54,661 nucleotides of DNA from Magnetococcales bacterium WMHbin3. GTDB taxonomy: Bacteria > Pseudomonadota > Magnetococcia > Magnetococcales > Magnetaquicoccaceae. Made by a program: the position numbers and the translations under genes. The notes under the pieces are model-generated. The model saw only the letters and a list, made by a program, of their open reading frames with translations, ran no database searches and was not told where the DNA came from. Shown piece by piece: positions 20,161-29,600 of the stretch. How positions within the stretch are numbered: the stretch's first letter is position 1; each line of letters begins with the position of its first letter. The stretch lies in contig PDZX01000024.1 in assembly GCA_002753185.1 (NCBI GenBank), positions 1 through 54,661 of the forward strand, given 5' to 3'.

Positions 20161-20576
20161 GAGGGATCGCCCACCGCCTCCTCCGGGGGAGGCTGCCAGT
20201 CGGGGAACAACTCGTGGATGGTGGCCAGGAGTTGGTCGCGGTAGACGGGCTTGAGCAGGGTGCGCAGGGCGCCGCTACGCTGGGCCACGTCGAGGGCCAT
20301 GACGGCGCTCAGGGTGTGCCCGCCGCCGGAGAGGGCGATGATCTTGACATCGGGTTACTCCCTGGTCACCTCGCGGATGACCGCCACCCCATCGACATCC
20401 GGCATCAGCAGGTCGGTGATGACCAGATCGCAACGCGCGGCGCGCAGGTAGCGCAGGCCGGGTCGTCCGCCAGCGGCCTCCAGCACCTCCAGGCCGGCAC
20501 TTTCCAGGATGTCGCGCAGCAGGACCCGAATCAGCCGGTCGTCATCAATCACCAGGACCTGAATCGTCCGTTCCAT
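20157..20576 (-). pseudogene. Single-domain response regulator interrupted by in-frame TAA
   Basis: The gene begins at 20576 (GGGGAGG 8 bases upstream) and reads VLVIDDDRLIRVLL, then D55 in VITDLLMPDVDG, up to VIREVTRE, where TAA at 20355-20357 (codon 74) stops it. With no frame change the next codons read PDVKIIALSGGGHTLS and then TLLKPVYRDQLLATI, the second half of a receiver domain with its Thr/Ser and Lys. The full frame has 139 residues and ends at a TGA overlapping the dtd start. One nonsense change, such as TAC or TAT Tyr to TAA, is enough. The 73-residue product lacks the beta-4 to alpha-5 surface and should not fold as a receiver. Confidence 0.8.
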
Positions 20577-21309
20577 CGATATTTCCTCCCCTTTCCACGC
20601 GCACGGCCAGGACATAGCCCGAACTGCGCACGGTTTTGATCAGCGAGGGTTTTTTCGGATCATCCCCCAGACGGCGCCGCAAGCGGCTCACCTGCATGTC
20701 GATGGTGCGGTCGAACGGTTCGATCTCCCGCCCGTGCGACAGATCCAGCAGTTGATCGCGACTCAGGACACGGTTGGGATGATTCAGGAACACCCGCAAC
20801 AGGGCGAACTCGCCACCGCTCAAAAAGATTTTTTTTCCTTTTGGAGAATACAACTGCCGGGTCGGGACATCCAACACCCAGCCCGCGAAACGGTAGGTGG
20901 CATCGTCATCGGTCTCCGGGGCGCCTTCCGGGGCGGCGGTGCGCGACCGGCGCAGGACGCTTTTGACCCTGGCCAGCAGTTCGCGGGGATGGAACGGTTT
21001 GCCCAGATAGTCGTCGGCCCCCATCTCCAGACCGATGATCCGGTCCATGTCCTCGCCACGGGCGCTCAGGATGATCACTGGCATGTTGGAACGGGAACGC
21101 AGATTGCGGCACAGCACCAGGCCATCCTCGTCGGGGAGCATCAGATCGAGAATGATCAGGTCGGGTTTGCTCTTTTCGAGCAGGGCCAGCAAACCCTTGC
21201 CATCCGGCACCTTGCTGACCCGGAACCCGTTCTTTTCCAAAAGCCTGCCCACGAGATTGCAGATATCCGGGTCGTCATCGACCACCAGGACATGCTCATG
21301 CGTCGTCAT
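20545..21309 (-). CDS. OmpR-family response regulator
   Basis: The 254-residue protein has a receiver domain (about 5-120; DDD pocket, phosphoacceptor D55 in IILDLMLPDEDG, Lys in LGKPF) and a winged-helix DNA-binding domain (about 150-240; RQLYSPKGKKIFLSGGEFALLRVFLNHP and TIDMQVSRLRRRLGD). Its 3-prime end overlaps the broken receiver gene by 32 bases. An HPt gene lies 50 bases upstream. No sensor kinase is adjacent. Confidence 0.93.
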   Translation of the reverse strand: MTTHEHVLVVDDDPDICNLVGRLLEKNGFRVSKVPDGKGLLALLEKSKPDLIILDLMLPDEDGLVLCRNLRSRSNMPVIILSARGEDMDRIIGLEMGADDYLGKPFHPRELLARVKSVLRRSRTAAPEGAPETDDDATYRFAGWVLDVPTRQLYSPKGKKIFLSGGEFALLRVFLNHPNRVLSRDQLLDLSHGREIEPFDRTIDMQVSRLRRRLGDDPKKPSLIKTVRSSGYVLAVRVERGGNIDGTDDSGPGD

Positions 21310-21359
21310 GCCTGCGTCCCTCCATAGAGGATTGACAAGGGGCGCGCGTTGACTCGCGG

Positions 21360-21671
21360 CTACCCATAAATCACGTCCAACCGATCCAGATATGAACTCA
21401 ACGCCTCGATGCCCTGACGAACCCCCTCCCGGTTTTCCTGTTTGGCCGCCTCCTCGATGGCGCGCCCGATGTCGGAGATCCCATCGAAACCGTACCCGGC
21501 TCCCGACCCCTTCATCCGGTGTCCCATGATCCGCAGCGTCTGAAAATCCCCCTTGGCCAAGATTTGTGGCAGCAACTCCACATCCTTTTTACGATTGTCG
21601 AGATAGCCAGGCGCGATTTCCGCGAGGTCCTCGTCAATACGCACGGTAATCTTTTCCGGCATGCTAGCCAT
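21360..21671 (-). CDS. HPt-domain phosphotransfer protein
   Basis: The 103-residue protein starts MASMPEK behind GGGAGG (spacing 5); the frame is open to 21710. The phosphorylatable His is in LRIMGHRMKGSGAGYGFDGISDIGRAIEEAA, the classic HPt helix. It could relay phosphate from a hybrid kinase to the OmpR-type regulator and receiver protein just downstream on the same strand. Confidence 0.87.
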   Translation of the reverse strand: MASMPEKITVRIDEDLAEIAPGYLDNRKKDVELLPQILAKGDFQTLRIMGHRMKGSGAGYGFDGISDIGRAIEEAAKQENREGVRQGIEALSSYLDRLDVIYG

Positions 21672-21779
21672 CCACCCCTCCCGATGTTCCGATTGACCAA
21701 TCCTCGGCATGAGCGATACAATTCATTTCAGCAAGTATACATTAAAATCCCCCCATGGGAAACGAAAAAGCGACCCGGC

Positions 21780-23873
21780 CTATTCGGCCCGCTTGCGTGG
21801 CAGGCTGGGATCGTCCGCCAGGGCCATGCCCGGCAGAAAGGCGGCCCGTTCCAAGGTCTCCAGTTGATCCCGATAGAGTGCGGCCAGTTCGAAATCGAGC
21901 CGGGAGGCGGCCTCCTTCATCTTTTTTTCCAGTTCGCGGATTTGCTGACCCAGAGGCTTTTCGTCGGAGGCTGCGGCGTACCCGCGCGCCTCTTCCGCCA
22001 CCTTGAGCCGGCGTCCGGAGAGGGTTGGCCTGGCGTCCGGGGCATCCCCGCCGGGGAGTTCCGCCACCCCCTTGCGCACCGAGACCGGGATCACGCCATG
22101 CTCTTGGTTGTAGTGCTCCTGGAGCGCGCGGCGGCGGCGGGTCTCCTCCAGGGCCGCCTCCATGGAGCCGGTGATGCGATCCGCATAGAGGATCACCCGC
22201 CCATCCACGTTGCGGGCCGCCCGGCCAATGGTCTGGATCAACGAGGTCGCAGAGCGCAAAAACCCTTCCTTGTCGGCGTCCAGAATGGCCACCAACCCGG
22301 TTTCCGGGATGTCCAGTCCCTCGCGCAGGAGATTGATCCCCACCAGGACATCGAACTCCCCCAGCCGGAGGTCGCGGATGATCTCCAGCCGTTCCAGGGT
22401 GTCGATGTCCGAATGGAGATAGCGCACGCGGACGCCGATCCCTTCCAGGTATTCGGTGAGGTCCTCGGCCATGCGCTTGGTCAGGGTGGTGACCAGCACG
22501 CGCATCTGCCGCGCCACCACGGCGCGGATCTCCCCCAGCAGATGATCCACCTGCCCCTTGGCCGGAAGCAGTTCGCAAAGGGGTTCCAGCAGGCCGGTGG
22601 GGCGATTGATCTGCTCCACCACCACCCCGCCGGAGCGTTGCACCTCATAGGCGTCCGGGGTGGCGGAGACGTAAATGGTCGCGGGCCGCATGCGGTCGAA
22701 CTCGTCGAAGGTCAACGGACGGTTGTCGAGGGCCGAAGGGAGGCGGAAGCCGTACTCCACCAGGGTCTCCTTGCGGCTGCGGTCGCCGCGGGCCATGCCC
22801 CGCACCTGGGGGATCGTGACATGACTTTCGTCCGCGAACAGCAAGCCGTCGGCGGGGAGGTATTCCAGCAGGGTCGGCGGCGGTTCGCCAGGGGCGCGGC
22901 CCGTGAGATAACGGCTGTAGTTCTCGATGCCACTGCAAAAACCCACCTCCCGCATCATCTCCAGATCATGGAGGGTGCGGCTCTCCAGGCGTTGCGCCTC
23001 CAGAAGCTTATTCTCCAGTCGGAAAATCTCCAGTTGCGTGGCCAGGTCGCGTTTGATCTCCTCCATGGCGCGCAGCATCACCTCGCGGCGGGTGACGTAG
23101 TGGCTGGCGGGAAAGAAGTCGAAGCGGTCGAGTTCGCGCAGGGTTTTTCCAGTCAGCGGGTCCACCAGGCGGATCCGCTCCACGGTGTCGCCGAACAGTT
23201 CCAGGCGCACGGCGCGATCCTCTTCATGGGGCGGGAAGATCTCCACGGTGTCGCCCCGCACCCGGAAGGCGCCACGGACGAATTCGATGTCGTTGCGCTT
23301 GTATTGCATCTCCACCAGGCGGCGCAGCAGGAACCGCTGATCGATCTCCTGGCCGGCGACGATCTCCATGGCCATCTCCTGGTAGGCCTCCGGGGAGCCG
23401 ATGCCGTAGATGCACGAAACCGAGGCGACGATGATCACATCGCGCCGCGACAGCAGGGAGCGGGTGGCGCCATGGCGCAGGCGGTCGATGCGGTCGTTGA
23501 TGGAGGAGTCCTTTTCGATGAAGGTGTCGGTGCGGGGGACGTAGGCCTCCGGTTGATAATAATCATAATAAGAAACAAAATACTCCACGGCATTCTTGGG
23601 AAAAAAAGCCTTCATCTCCCCGTAGAGTTGGCCCGCCAGGGTCTTGTTGTGGGCCAGCACCAGGGCGGGCCGGCCCAGATCGCGGATCACGTTGGCCATG
23701 GTGAAGGTCTTGCCGGAACCCGTGACCCCCAGCAGGGTCTGATCCCGTTTGCCGGCGGTCAACCCGGCGGTCAACTGTGCGATCGCCGCCGGCTGATCGC
23801 CACGCGGGGCGAAGTCGGAGATCAATTCGAAGTTTGCGCGTTTCTTGGCGGGTCGATTCAATTTTGACACCAT
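21780..23873 (-). CDS. uvrB: Excinuclease ABC subunit B
   Basis: The 697-residue protein has all UvrB landmarks: Walker A GVTGSGKT near residue 50, the beta-hairpin [21 protein letters not shown], the helicase motifs including [10 protein letters not shown], and the C-terminal UVR motif ([31 protein letters not shown]). It is the damage-verification helicase of nucleotide excision repair. Length and motif order are normal. Confidence 0.97.
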   Translation of the reverse strand: MVSKLNRPAKKRANFELISDFAPRGDQPAAIAQLTAGLTAGKRDQTLLGVTGSGKTFTMANVIRDLGRPALVLAHNKTLAGQLYGEMKAFFPKNAVEYFVSYYDYYQPEAYVPRTDTFIEKDSSINDRIDRLRHGATRSLLSRRDVIIVASVSCIYGIGSPEAYQEMAMEIVAGQEIDQRFLLRRLVEMQYKRNDIEFVRGAFRVRGDTVEIFPPHEEDRAVRLELFGDTVERIRLVDPLTGKTLRELDRFDFFPASHYVTRREVMLRAMEEIKRDLATQLEIFRLENKLLEAQRLESRTLHDLEMMREVGFCSGIENYSRYLTGRAPGEPPPTLLEYLPADGLLFADESHVTIPQVRGMARGDRSRKETLVEYGFRLPSALDNRPLTFDEFDRMRPATIYVSATPDAYEVQRSGGVVVEQINRPTGLLEPLCELLPAKGQVDHLLGEIRAVVARQMRVLVTTLTKRMAEDLTEYLEGIGVRVRYLHSDIDTLERLEIIRDLRLGEFDVLVGINLLREGLDIPETGLVAILDADKEGFLRSATSLIQTIGRAARNVDGRVILYADRITGSMEAALEETRRRRALQEHYNQEHGVIPVSVRKGVAELPGGDAPDARPTLSGRRLKVAEEARGYAAASDEKPLGQQIRELEKKMKEAASRLDFELAALYRDQLETLERAAFLPGMALADDPSLPRKRAE

Positions 23874-24074
23874 GATGGTAAAGAGTCCGAAAAACGGAAT
23901 TGTACACGAACTTCATTCCAGGTCCACGCACTCATGAAACCCGACTTTTTTGTCTGGACGGGGTTGGCCCGTGTCGGATAAAATCAGTGATCAAGAAGAC
24001 GAATGGCACGTTTTCGGTTTGGATTATCTCCATGATTTTCCGCATCGCAAAACCGTTCATGAGGAGATTGAACC
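23874..24074. other. Intergenic region upstream of the ParD-like gene
   Basis: This 201-bp gap must hold the leftward uvrB promoter. A 38-codon frame starts with GTG at 23971 and ends with TGA at 24082-24084, overlapping the ParD-like start; it is rich in Asp/Glu/His and I recognise nothing in it. No SOS box of the CTG-N10-CAG type is clear near uvrB. Confidence 0.3.
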
Positions 24075-24437
24075 ATGGCAATGAACATCACCCTGTCCGA
24101 ACAGTCCGAGCGCATTGTGCGCGCCAAAATGGCGGATCACGGGTCAGCCGACGCGGTGATCGAGACCGCCCTTGCCATGTTGCAGGATACGAACTGTTGG
24201 AACGATCCGGAATACCTGGAATACGTCAGGCTGGCAGTCGAGGAGGCGGAAGCGGACAATGCACCAGCCATGCGAATGAGCCGCGAAGCATTTACCCAAT
24301 CGTTTCATCGCATGTGGGCAGAGTTGCAGGGGGGGGGACATGTCCAACGTAACAGGCAAGACAGTTTTCCAAGGCACGGAGGAAATGAGTCAGACTTTGT
24401 GATAAAATCAGAGAAAAATAACCTTATACAACAATAA
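24075..24437 (+). CDS. ParD-like ribbon-helix-helix antitoxin, apparently without a toxin
   Basis: The start MNITLSEQSERIVRAKMADHGSADAVIETALAML fits the N-terminal DNA-binding region of ParD/CC2985-type antitoxins. The middle is acidic and helical. The frame as given has 120 residues, but family members usually end near residue 85-90. The extra tail begins exactly at a run of nine G (24329-24337), so slippage or a miscounted base could change the true end; with one G less the frame ends at a TGA at 24400-24402. No ParE-like gene follows; the next gene encodes a nuclease-like protein. Confidence 0.6.
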   Translation: MAMNITLSEQSERIVRAKMADHGSADAVIETALAMLQDTNCWNDPEYLEYVRLAVEEAEADNAPAMRMSREAFTQSFHRMWAELQGGGHVQRNRQDSFPRHGGNESDFVIKSEKNNLIQQ

Positions 24438-24452
24438 TAAGGAAAAAATACC

Positions 24453-25079
24453 ATGACGAAAGCCGTGACCTTCGATGATGTGTGGACCATGTTCCAGGAG
24501 ATGGTGCGCGAGGATCGCGAACGGAGAGCGGAACTCGACCGCAGATTCCAGGAAACCGACCGCAAATTCCAGGAAACCCGCCTCCAGTTCCAGGAAACCC
24601 GCCTCCAGTTCCAGGAAACCGACCGCAAGATCAAGGAGGTCAGTAAGCAGGTGGGCGCCTTGAGCAGCCGGTGGGGCGAGTTCGTCGAAGGATATGTCGC
24701 CCCGGCCTGCAACCGCATTTTCGCCGAACGGGGTATCCCCGTGCATCGGGTGTCCATTCGGGTGTTGGTGACCAGCCTGGACGGCAACCGCCAGATGGAA
24801 ATCGACGTGATGGTCGAAAACACGAATTGCGTCGTTCTGGTGGAAGTGAAAAGCCGTCTGACCATCGAGGATGTCCGCAAGCACCTGTTGCGACTCTCCG
24901 ATTACAAGAAGAATTTCAGCAATAACCCCGCAATCCAGGTCATGGGGGCAGTGGCGGGGATCCGCATGGACGAACAGGCCGCCACCTTCGCCATGGAACA
25001 GGGGTTGTTCGTCATGGTCCAGTCCGGGAAAAACGTCAAACTGGCCAACGACGCCGTGTTCAAACCGGCCAGTTTCTGA
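24453..25079 (+). CDS. Coiled-coil protein with PD-(D/E)XK nuclease-like domain (DUF3782-like)
   Basis: Residues 1-70 form a coiled coil with a heptad repeat (RFQETDR, KFQETRL, QFQETRL, QFQETDR) encoded by 21-bp near-perfect direct repeats. Residues 80-205 look like a PD-(D/E)XK core: MEIDVMVENTNCVVLVEVKSRLT shows the Asp and the ExK pair in order, followed by a helix. DUF3782-type proteins have this plan and an unknown role. It follows the orphan ParD-like gene by 15 bases. Confidence 0.72.
   Translation: MTKAVTFDDVWTMFQEMVREDRERRAELDRRFQETDRKFQETRLQFQETRLQFQETDRKIKEVSKQVGALSSRWGEFVEGYVAPACNRIFAERGIPVHRVSIRVLVTSLDGNRQMEIDVMVENTNCVVLVEVKSRLTIEDVRKHLLRLSDYKKNFSNNPAIQVMGAVAGIRMDEQAATFAMEQGLFVMVQSGKNVKLANDAVFKPASF
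24547..24630 (+). repeat. 21-bp tandem repeats coding heptads
   Basis: About four copies of a 21-bp unit (CGCCTCCAGTTCCAGGAAAC core) lie head to tail and encode the FQETxxx heptads of the coiled-coil protein. Two central copies are identical, so copy number may vary by slippage. Confidence 0.75.
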
Positions 25080-25128
25080 GAGGATCCCACCATCCCGAGT
25101 CCGCGCCACCAGGTCCTTGACGGGGCCA

Positions 25129-25749
25129 TCAATCGGCGTCTCGACGAGGATCGGACAACCACGCATGGCGAAAACAATCGACGGTGTGATCCATGACCAG
25201 TCCGGTCGCCTGCATGTGGGCATACATGATGGTGCTGCCCACGAAATTCATGCCCCGTCCCTTCAAGTCCCTCGACAAGGCATCGCTCTCCGGCGTGGTG
25301 GCCGGGATCTCCCGCCAGTGACGCCAATGATTGATGCGCGGCGCCCCACCCACGAATCGCCATACATAGGCATCGAAACTGCCAAAGGCCTCCTGAATGG
25401 CAAGGAATACCCTGGCATTGCGCACTGCGCTGCCGATCTTCAACCGGTTGCGCACGATGGCGGGATCCTGACACAGCGCATCGATCCGCTCGGGGCCGAA
25501 ACCCGCCACCACAACCGGATCGAACTCCGCGAACGCCTGCCGATACCCCGCGCGCTTGCGCAAAATGGTGTCCCAACTCAAACCGGCCTGCGCCCCCTCC
25601 AACAGCAAGAACGCGAAGTGCAGCCGATCGTCATGCACCGGCACGCCCCACTCCTCGTCGTGATAGGCCAGATAATACGGCTTGGCCGGATCCACCCAGC
25701 CGCAACGGGAGACGCCCGCCATCCCGGTCGCGTCAAACATTGGCGCCAT
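25129..25749 (-). CDS. tag: DNA-3-methyladenine glycosylase I
   Basis: The roughly 206-residue protein matches Tag: CGWVDPAKPYYLAYHDEEWGVP with the first Zn ligands (Cys, His), the LLLEGAQAGLSWDTILRKR segment, and MDHTVDCFRH with the second His/Cys pair. It removes 3-methyladenine from DNA. The exact start is uncertain: GTG at 25758, ATG at 25749 or ATG at 25740. All overlap the end of the GGDEF gene, so it is the tail of that operon. Confidence 0.93.
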   Translation of the reverse strand: MAPMFDATGMAGVSRCGWVDPAKPYYLAYHDEEWGVPVHDDRLHFAFLLLEGAQAGLSWDTILRKRAGYRQAFAEFDPVVVAGFGPERIDALCQDPAIVRNRLKIGSAVRNARVFLAIQEAFGSFDAYVWRFVGGAPRINHWRHWREIPATTPESDALSRDLKGRGMNFVGSTIMYAHMQATGLVMDHTVDCFRHAWLSDPRRDAD

Positions 25750-26656
25750 ATTCGACACGGTTCCTGCCGTTCTTCTTGGCGGCGTACAACTCCAGATCGG
25801 CGGCGGCCACCAGACTCTCCGGCTCGCGGCCCTTCTCCGGCATGATGGAAACCACCCCGATGCTCAGCGTCACGCACCCGCCGGGCAAATCCGACGCGGC
25901 ATGCGGAATGGCCAACGCCGCCATGCGTTGCTGAATCTTCTCTGCGGTATGGATCGCCCCCTCCAGCGGCGTGTCCGGCAACACACACGCGAACTCCTCC
26001 CCGCCGTAACGGGCCACCAGATCGGTGGCACGCTCCAGGACATCCGCCAGAATCCCGGCAACCGCCCGCAGGCAATGATCCCCCGCCTGATGCCCATAAT
26101 GATCATTAAATTTCTTGAAATAATCGACATCAATCAACATGAGCGACAGAAACGAATCCTGCTTGCGAACACCCCGATTCCACTCCTGACGCAAAAACTC
26201 GTCGAAACGCCGCCGGTTGGGGATGCCGGTCAGACCGTCCAGGGTGGCCAGACGATGCAGATAGTCGGTCTTGCGCTTCAACTCCACATGGGTCCTGACC
26301 CGTGCGCGCAACAGAAAAGATTTGACCGGCTTGGTGATGTAATCCACCCCCCCCACATCGAAACCGATCACCTCGAACTGAGCCTCGTGCATGGCGGTGA
26401 CGAAAATCACCGGAATCTCCCGCGTGGTGGAGCGCGCCTTCAAACGGCGACACGCCTCGTAACCGTCGATGCCCGGCATGACCACGTCCATCAGGATCAG
26501 ATCGGGCGCGGTGCGCTCCGCCATTTCGACGGCCTGGAGCGGATCGGTCGTGAACAATACCCGATATTCGGCCTGCAGGTACTTGGCCAGGATCTCGATA
26601 TTGACCGATTCGTCATCCACGATCAATAGCGTCGGCTTCTCCTCGATGTGGCTCAT
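25733..26656 (-). CDS. Response regulator with GGDEF domain (diguanylate cyclase)
   Basis: The 307-residue protein has a receiver domain (D57 in LILMDVVMPGIDG, Lys in ITKPVK) and a GGDEF domain with the active motif GGEEF. A product-inhibition site RATD lies 5 residues before GGEEF. It should make cyclic di-GMP when phosphorylated, as PleD/WspR-type proteins do. The ATG at 26656 overlaps the stop of the large hybrid kinase (ATGA), so that kinase is its likely partner. Confidence 0.93.
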   Translation of the reverse strand: MSHIEEKPTLLIVDDESVNIEILAKYLQAEYRVLFTTDPLQAVEMAERTAPDLILMDVVMPGIDGYEACRRLKARSTTREIPVIFVTAMHEAQFEVIGFDVGGVDYITKPVKSFLLRARVRTHVELKRKTDYLHRLATLDGLTGIPNRRRFDEFLRQEWNRGVRKQDSFLSLMLIDVDYFKKFNDHYGHQAGDHCLRAVAGILADVLERATDLVARYGGEEFACVLPDTPLEGAIHTAEKIQQRMAALAIPHAASDLPGGCVTLSIGVVSIMPEKGREPESLVAAADLELYAAKKNGRNRVEYGANV

Positions 26657-29600
26657 GACCCGCTGACTCCTTCCTGCCCTTGCAACCACCTTCCCAGGAT
26701 TCCGGCGCCCTTGGCGAAATCCAGACGCTCCATGGCATGCCGCAGTTCCGTCATCGACGCCGCGTCCATCCGGCTCGCCAACCGTTCTTTCTGCAACGCG
26801 AACAGGTTCTTGGCATGAAAATCCCCGTCCGCCAGCAGGCGCGCCAACTCCTTGACCGGGACCAACGAAAACGGCTCCTCCTCCAGTTGCTCCCCCTCCC
26901 CGTCGTCCGGATTCCGGGGCAGCACGTCACGAATCGCCGCAGTCAGCCGCTCCAGATCCGCACGCAAGTCTCCCATCAGCGCCTCGCAAACCGCCATCTT
27001 CCCGGCCTGGGCCGCCTCCTCCACCCGTCTGGCCAACTCGGCGACGCCGTTGGCGGACACATTGGCGGACACCCCCTTCAGGCCATGCGCCAGCGCCTGC
27101 AATGCCGGCATATCCCCTTCCGCCAACAACGCGGCCATGCGCTCGCCGGTAGGGGCATGCAGCACGGCGTAATGCCGCAGCAATTCTGTCAGCAACTCGC
27201 GGTCGTCGTCCAGGCGAAGCAATACCTCCCGCGTATCCAGCCCCTCGATCTCCAGAACGAACGACGGCGGATCTTCCCCGGTCGGCCGCGACGGCGGAAC
27301 GATCTGCGCCGACGCATGACGGCCCAGGATCCTGGCCAGGGTGGCGAACAGGACCGGCACCTGAATCGGCTTGGTCAGATAATCGTTCATGCCCAATGCC
27401 AGACATTGCTCCCGTTCGCTCTTCAGGGCGTTGGCGGTCATGGCGATGATGGGCAACCGCTGGGCCGGGCAGAGCGCGCGAATCCTCCTGGTCGCCTCGT
27501 ATCCGTCCATGACCGGCATCTGCAAGTCCATGAGCAGGCAATCGAAGGCGTCGGGCCGCGTGGCGATCCGTTCGACGGCCTCCTCGCCGTTGACCGCCCG
27601 CTCCACCACCAGATCGGCCTTGGCGAGGATCCCCTTGGCCACCTGCCAGTTGATGTCATGGTCCTCGACCACCAGAATCCTGGCCCCACGCAACGCCGCG
27701 CGATGCTGATCCAGGGAGGAGGCCGGATCCACGTACCCGGCGAACCTCTCCGGTCTCCCTGCAGCCAGCAGGTCCAGCAACGTGTCGAGCAGCAGGGAGG
27801 GGGTGATGGGCTTGAGCATGAACCCGTGAATCCCGACCCGCCGCGCCTCGGTCATGAGATCCCGGCGCCCGAAGGCGGTCACCATGATCACCACGGAGGA
27901 ACCGGCCAGGGTGGGACTCGACTGAATGCGGCGGGCGGTCTCGATCCCATCCAGGCCGGGCATCTGCCAATCCAGCAACACCACGTCGAAATGGGCCTCA
28001 CCGGGTTGCCGTGCGCGCTCCATTTCCCGCAGGGCCTCCTCCCCGGACCCCACCGCGACGCACTCGAACGACAACGCCCGCACCATCTCACGCAGGATCT
28101 CCCGCGCGGTCTCGTTGTCGTCCACCACCAGGACCCGCGGCGAGGCGCGCCCCAGATCGAACCGGCAGGCGTCGGGCGACCCTTCCGGTTCCTCCTGACG
28201 CCCCAGCAGGACCGTGAAGGCGAATTCGCTGCCGGCTCCCGGTGCGCTGGAGACGGTCAGGTCGCCCCCCATCATCTCCACGAGATTCTTGCAGATGGTC
28301 AAACCCAGTCCCGTGCCGCCATAATTGCGGGTGGTGGTGGAGTCCGCCTGGGTGAACGGCTGGAACAGCCCGGCGAGCTGCTCCTCGCTCAGCCCGATCC
28401 CGCTGTCCCGCACCGAGAAACGCAACCGGATGCGGCCATCGCTCAAGGTCTCGACCGGCTCGACGCGGAACAGGATTTCGCCGCTGGAGGTGAACTTGAC
28501 CGCGTTGCTGCCCAGATTGGTCAGCACCTGCTCCAGCCGCAACGGGTCCCCGGTCAGGCCACGCGGCAGATCTGGATGCAGGGAGAACAATACCTCCAAC
28601 CCCTTCTCGCCGGCCAGGACCGCGACCATGCCGGCGACCTTGTCCATCACCTCCCGCAGGCGGAACGGGATCTGTTCCAGCTCCAGCCGGCCCGCCTCGA
28701 TCTTCGAGACGTCCAGGATGTCGTTGATGATGCCCAGCAGGGTCTCGGCGGCGCTCTGAATCTTGCGCATGTGCGACTCCTGCGTGGCGGTCAGCCCGCT
28801 TTGCGACAACAGATACCCCATGCCGATGATGGTGTTCATTGGGGTACGGATTTCATGGCTCATGTTGGCGAGAAAGAGGCTCTTGGCCTGATTGGCCGCC
28901 TCGGCGCTCTCCTTGGCGGCCAGCAGGGCCTCCTCGCTGCTCTTGCGCTCCGTGATGTCCCGGATCACCGCCGAAAAGAACCGGCTGCCATCCGCATTGG
29001 TCCAGGAGTTGAGCGACATCTCCAGGGGGAACTCCTCGCCGTTCTTGCGCAATCCGGACAACTCGGTAGTCTTGCCGAGCAGGGCGGCATCCCCTCTGGC
29101 CTGGAACCGTTCGAAACCCTCCCGGTGCGCATCCTTGTAACAGGGCGGGATCAATCTTTCCAGCCGCGCGCCGAAAATCTCCTGGCGCGTATAACCGAAC
29201 AGATCTTCCGCGCCCCGATTCCAGAACACGATCTTCTGCTCGCCATCCGCCGCGATGATGGCGTCGCGGATCGACAGGGTGACCGAACGGAACCGCTCCT
29301 CACTGGAACGCAGCCGGGCGGTGGTCTCCTCGTGACGGATGATCTCCAGACGCAACTCCCGGTTGCTGGTTTCGGCTGTGGCGATGGCCTCGTTCAGGGA
29401 GAGCAGCATCTGTTTGCGGTCGGAGATGTCGCGCAGAAAGGCGGTGAAAATCGTTGAGCCGTCGCTGGGGATCACGGTGATGGCGATCTCGATCGGGATG
29501 CGTATCCCCCGTGCGTCGATGCCGGTCAGTTCCACATGCTGGTTGAGGACCCGTTTTTCCCGGGTGGACAGGTAGCGGGCCATCCCCTGGCGATGGGCAT

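Noticed and set aside
24547..24630. Tandem repeats as a CRISPR array
   Set aside because: Units are contiguous without spacers and stay in frame as coiled-coil heptads.
26680..29457. 925-codon open frame on the plus strand
   Set aside because: Shadow of the large hybrid kinase; no domain or ribosome site.
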